This document shows, piece after piece, positions 6,752 through 8,989 of a stretch of DNA of 8,989 bases. The notes beneath the pieces were generated by a model. The model worked only from the letters and a program-made list of their open reading frames with translations, was not told the DNA's origin and did not search any database. The position numbers were made by a program, and so were the translations under genes. Position 1 is the first letter of the stretch, and every line of letters starts with the position of its first letter. This DNA comes from Acidimicrobiaceae bacterium (GTDB lineage Bacteria; Actinomycetota; Acidimicrobiia; Acidimicrobiales; RAAP-2): NCBI GenBank assembly GCA_003164275.1, contig PLSY01000280.1, positions 1,315 to 10,303 on the forward strand. The letters run 5' to 3'.

Positions 6752-8989
6752 ACCGTGACCCACTGGGCGGATGAGCTGCGCTTGCGAGACGAGGTCGTGC
6801 AGCGCCACGGTAGTGCCTACGGACTCCAGATGTCCCTGTACGAGGCGGTGTACCAGACGACCGACGTCCCCTACCGGGACGCCGCTTACTGGTGCGACAT
6901 CACAGAGCCCACCACCAAGCTGGTCGAGTTCATGGCGGAGATCACGCGACACCTCGGGAGGGCGGGGGGTGCCGAGCAGCTCTTGGGTGGCGACCGACTC
7001 TTCCATCTCGATCAGGGCATGGGCGGAGGAAAGAGCCACGCACTCGTCGGGCTGTGGCACCTTGCGGCCCACCGCGAGGAGTTTTTCGCCACCGACATCG
7101 GACAGGGGATCCTGACCGTCGCCTCTAAGCGGTCCGGATCGACCGTCGAACTCGGCGAGGTGCGCACAGTGGTGCTCTGCGCCGACAACTTCAGCCCAGG
7201 CGTCGCCCGGCCCGAGTTCGGCCCCGCAGTCAACCTCCACCAGCGGTTCCTGTGGGCACTCTTCGACGGAGACCGGTCCCTCTACGACGCACATGTTGGC
7301 GCCGGCGCCGACAAGGCCGCCTTGAAGGACGCTCTGGTCGCTGCGGGCCGCCCAGTCCTGATACTGCTCGACGAGGTCATGGACTACGCAATGGCTCTGG
7401 CGGGGCCGGCTCACCGCGAGACGATCCCGGACGAACAGGCGTTCCTCAATGCCCTAACCGGCGTGGTGGCGGAGGTCAGTGGGGTGGTGCTGGTCACCGT
7501 CATGATTCGCTCCGACCTCGACGAGCAAGGGTATGAGGGAGCAGCGCAGGAGTTCCGCAGCTACTTGGCGCAACGCTTGGAGCGCAACGGAACGACGGTG
7601 AGTGTCAACGAGCCCCAGGACTTCGGGGCAATCATCCGGCGCCGGATCTTCTCCCGCCCGCAGAAGGATCTCCCGATTGACGCCTTGACCCACCGCTGGA
7701 ATGAGGCCGCGACCAGTGCCTGGCGTGAGCACGTGTTCGACCGGCTGCCAGGGGCCCGGCAGCTCAGTGGATTCGAGGAGCGCCTCGCCCGGTCCTACCC
7801 GTTCCACCCGGACCTGCTGGATCTAGTGGAGCACGACTGGACCCAGCACGCCGGGTTTCAGCGCGTGCGCTCGACGGTGGCCGTATTCTCCGCAAGCGCC
7901 TACTGGTGGGCAACTGAACACGATGCCGGGCGGTGGGCGCCAGAGCTAATCGGGGTGGGGGACATCCCTCTCCACGAGGCAGCCGACAAGGTCCTTTCGT
8001 CCGGGGTGCTCCACGGCCTGGATCGCCAGGTGGTCGGCATGCGCCAGGTCGCCGAGAAGGACGTCACGTCCGCTGACCGGTCCGACGGCCAAGCTGTACT
8101 TGCTGATGTCCGTATCACCAACGGACGCCCTTGGGTGGATGTCCAGCCCCAGCCGGCCGTACGCCTGGCTACTGCTCTGTGGGTGTACTCGGTGGCAGTG
8201 CGGGCTCAGGGCAAGCGGGGGGCGACCAAGGCCGAGTTGCTGGCGGCCCTGTTCGTCCCCGACGAGCGCTTTGCCTTCGCTGATGCGGAGGAGGTGTTCA
8301 ATGCGCTGACTGACGATGAGGACGAGCGCGGTCTCGGGACGCTCGACATCATCCAGGGTGGCGGAGGGAGCGTTCCTCACCGGTACCTGCTCGCCACCCA
8401 GCTCAACAAACGCATGTTCCAGCGCAATGCGCTCAACCGGGCGACCCCGGAGCTGTACTACGAATTGGTATGGGAGCGGGTTCAGCGCCTAGCAAGCAAG
8501 GGCAGCGGATTCGATGCGGTGCTCTTCGTCGAGCAACCCGGAGCTCTCCGCCCCGACCTGCCGCTGGCAGAGTTGTTTCGTGACGTCGACCAGCGCCGCT
8601 CGAACCGATTGGTCATTCTTGACCCCCGCCGGTGGACGCTCCTCAATGGCCGCGACAGCGCGACCCGAGCCGACATCGAGTCAGTACTGGGCCTTGGGAC
8701 GGATCGGATCGGCGTGGACTTCGCGGCCAGCTGCGTTATCGCCTGCGTAAGCACCCAGAGGCGCGACGCCATGGCCAAGCGGGCCAAAGGCGCGTATGCC
8801 TGGCAACTGGCAGCCAGCGAGGTGGATCCGGAGCTCGAGATCCGGGGCGAGATGATCATTGAGGCCCACCGGAGCTTGAAGCAGCTCGATACCGAAATCA
8901 GACGGGCCTACCAGCATTACGCCTTCTTGGTCCGCACCGAAGATGGACTCCAGACGGAGTTCGTGAAGTTCGAGGACGACAGCAGGAGC
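6749..8989 (+). CDS. DUF499/COG1483-type AAA+ ATPase, Hma-type defence system (3' partial)
   Basis: From ATG 6749 the frame is open for 747 codons to the right edge with no stop; I translated it through to check. The protein begins MTVTHWADELRLRDEVV and is predicted to be a cytoplasmic ATPase. The Walker A is GMGGGKSH (90-97; K95, S96), preceded by FHLDQ. The Walker B is VLILLDEVMDY (D208, E209). VTVMIRSD near residues 250-256 is a candidate sensor or arginine-finger segment (R254). The glycine-rich P-loop with GGGKSHAL is typical of DUF499 and resembles BREX BrxC/PglY ATPases. Residues about 472-565 look like a winged-helix or helical domain. Family members are often around 1,000 residues, so some C-terminus is probably missing. 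DUF499 ATPases commonly neighbour DUF1156 methylases in archaea and bacteria. The ATPase call is firm; its substrate is unknown. Confidence 0.9.
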   Translation, partial: MTVTHWADELRLRDEVVQRHGSAYGLQMSLYEAVYQTTDVPYRDAAYWCDITEPTTKLVEFMAEITRHLGRAGGAEQLLGGDRLFHLDQGMGGGKSHALVGLWHLAAHREEFFATDIGQGILTVASKRSGSTVELGEVRTVVLCADNFSPGVARPEFGPAVNLHQRFLWALFDGDRSLYDAHVGAGADKAALKDALVAAGRPVLILLDEVMDYAMALAGPAHRETIPDEQAFLNALTGVVAEVSGVVLVTVMIRSDLDEQGYEGAAQEFRSYLAQRLERNGTTVSVNEPQDFGAIIRRRIFSRPQKDLPIDALTHRWNEAATSAWREHVFDRLPGARQLSGFEERLARSYPFHPDLLDLVEHDWTQHAGFQRVRSTVAVFSASAYWWATEHDAGRWAPELIGVGDIPLHEAADKVLSSGVLHGLDRQVVGMRQVAEKDVTSADRSDGQAVLADVRITNGRPWVDVQPQPAVRLATALWVYSVAVRAQGKRGATKAELLAALFVPDERFAFADAEEVFNALTDDEDERGLGTLDIIQGGGGSVPHRYLLATQLNKRMFQRNALNRATPELYYELVWERVQRLASKGSGFDAVLFVEQPGALRPDLPLAELFRDVDQRRSNRLVILDPRRWTLLNGRDSATRADIESVLGLGTDRIGVDFAASCVIACVSTQRRDAMAKRAKGAYAWQLAASEVDPELEIRGEMIIEAHRSLKQLDTEIRRAYQHYAFLVRTEDGLQTEFVKFEDDSRS

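Noticed and set aside
6710..7414. Antisense ORF of 234 codons opposite the methylase end and ATPase start
   Set aside because: It crosses a real gene junction on the other strand and mirrors conserved ATPase codons; no domain is seen.

Overview
The window is high-GC DNA with dense plus-strand coding. Short or overlapping gene junctions and a bacterial-transcriptional-activator-like (BTAD) domain in the left-edge gene point to an actinomycete (Actinomycetota). This is an inference from composition and domain content; no rRNA, tRNA or species marker is present.

Layout: (i) 3-398, the 3' end of a BTAD-type protein. (ii) 399-639, a leader with a cluster of small palindromes, a possible 33-codon ORF (472-573), and a good Shine-Dalgarno whose ATG (575) is not in the frame of the next large gene. 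(iii) 640-3924, an SNF2/HepA-type helicase with a C-terminal DUF3883 nuclease-like domain. (iv) 3921-6749, a DUF1156/COG1743-type amino-DNA methyltransferase with two Cys pairs between its SAM and catalytic motifs. (v) 6749-8989, the first 747 codons of a DUF499/COG1483-type AAA+ ATPase, open through the right edge. Genes iii-v overlap by a few bases (GTGA and TGATG) and form one operon.

The helicase, methylase and ATPase together match, in content and order, the anti-phage system type called Hma (Helicase, Methylase, ATPase) in the PADLOC work; this assignment is from memory of that description and was not searched. By analogy with BREX and DISARM, the methylase probably marks self DNA (DPPY motif, so N6-adenine is most likely). 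The helicase and ATPase would recognise or process unmodified invading DNA, and the DUF3883 domain is the only nuclease-like module visible. The mechanism is inferred. The right edge cuts the ATPase, so any further system genes lie outside the window. The least explained parts are the leader (true helicase start, short ORFs, palindromes) and whether DUF3883 is a working nuclease.
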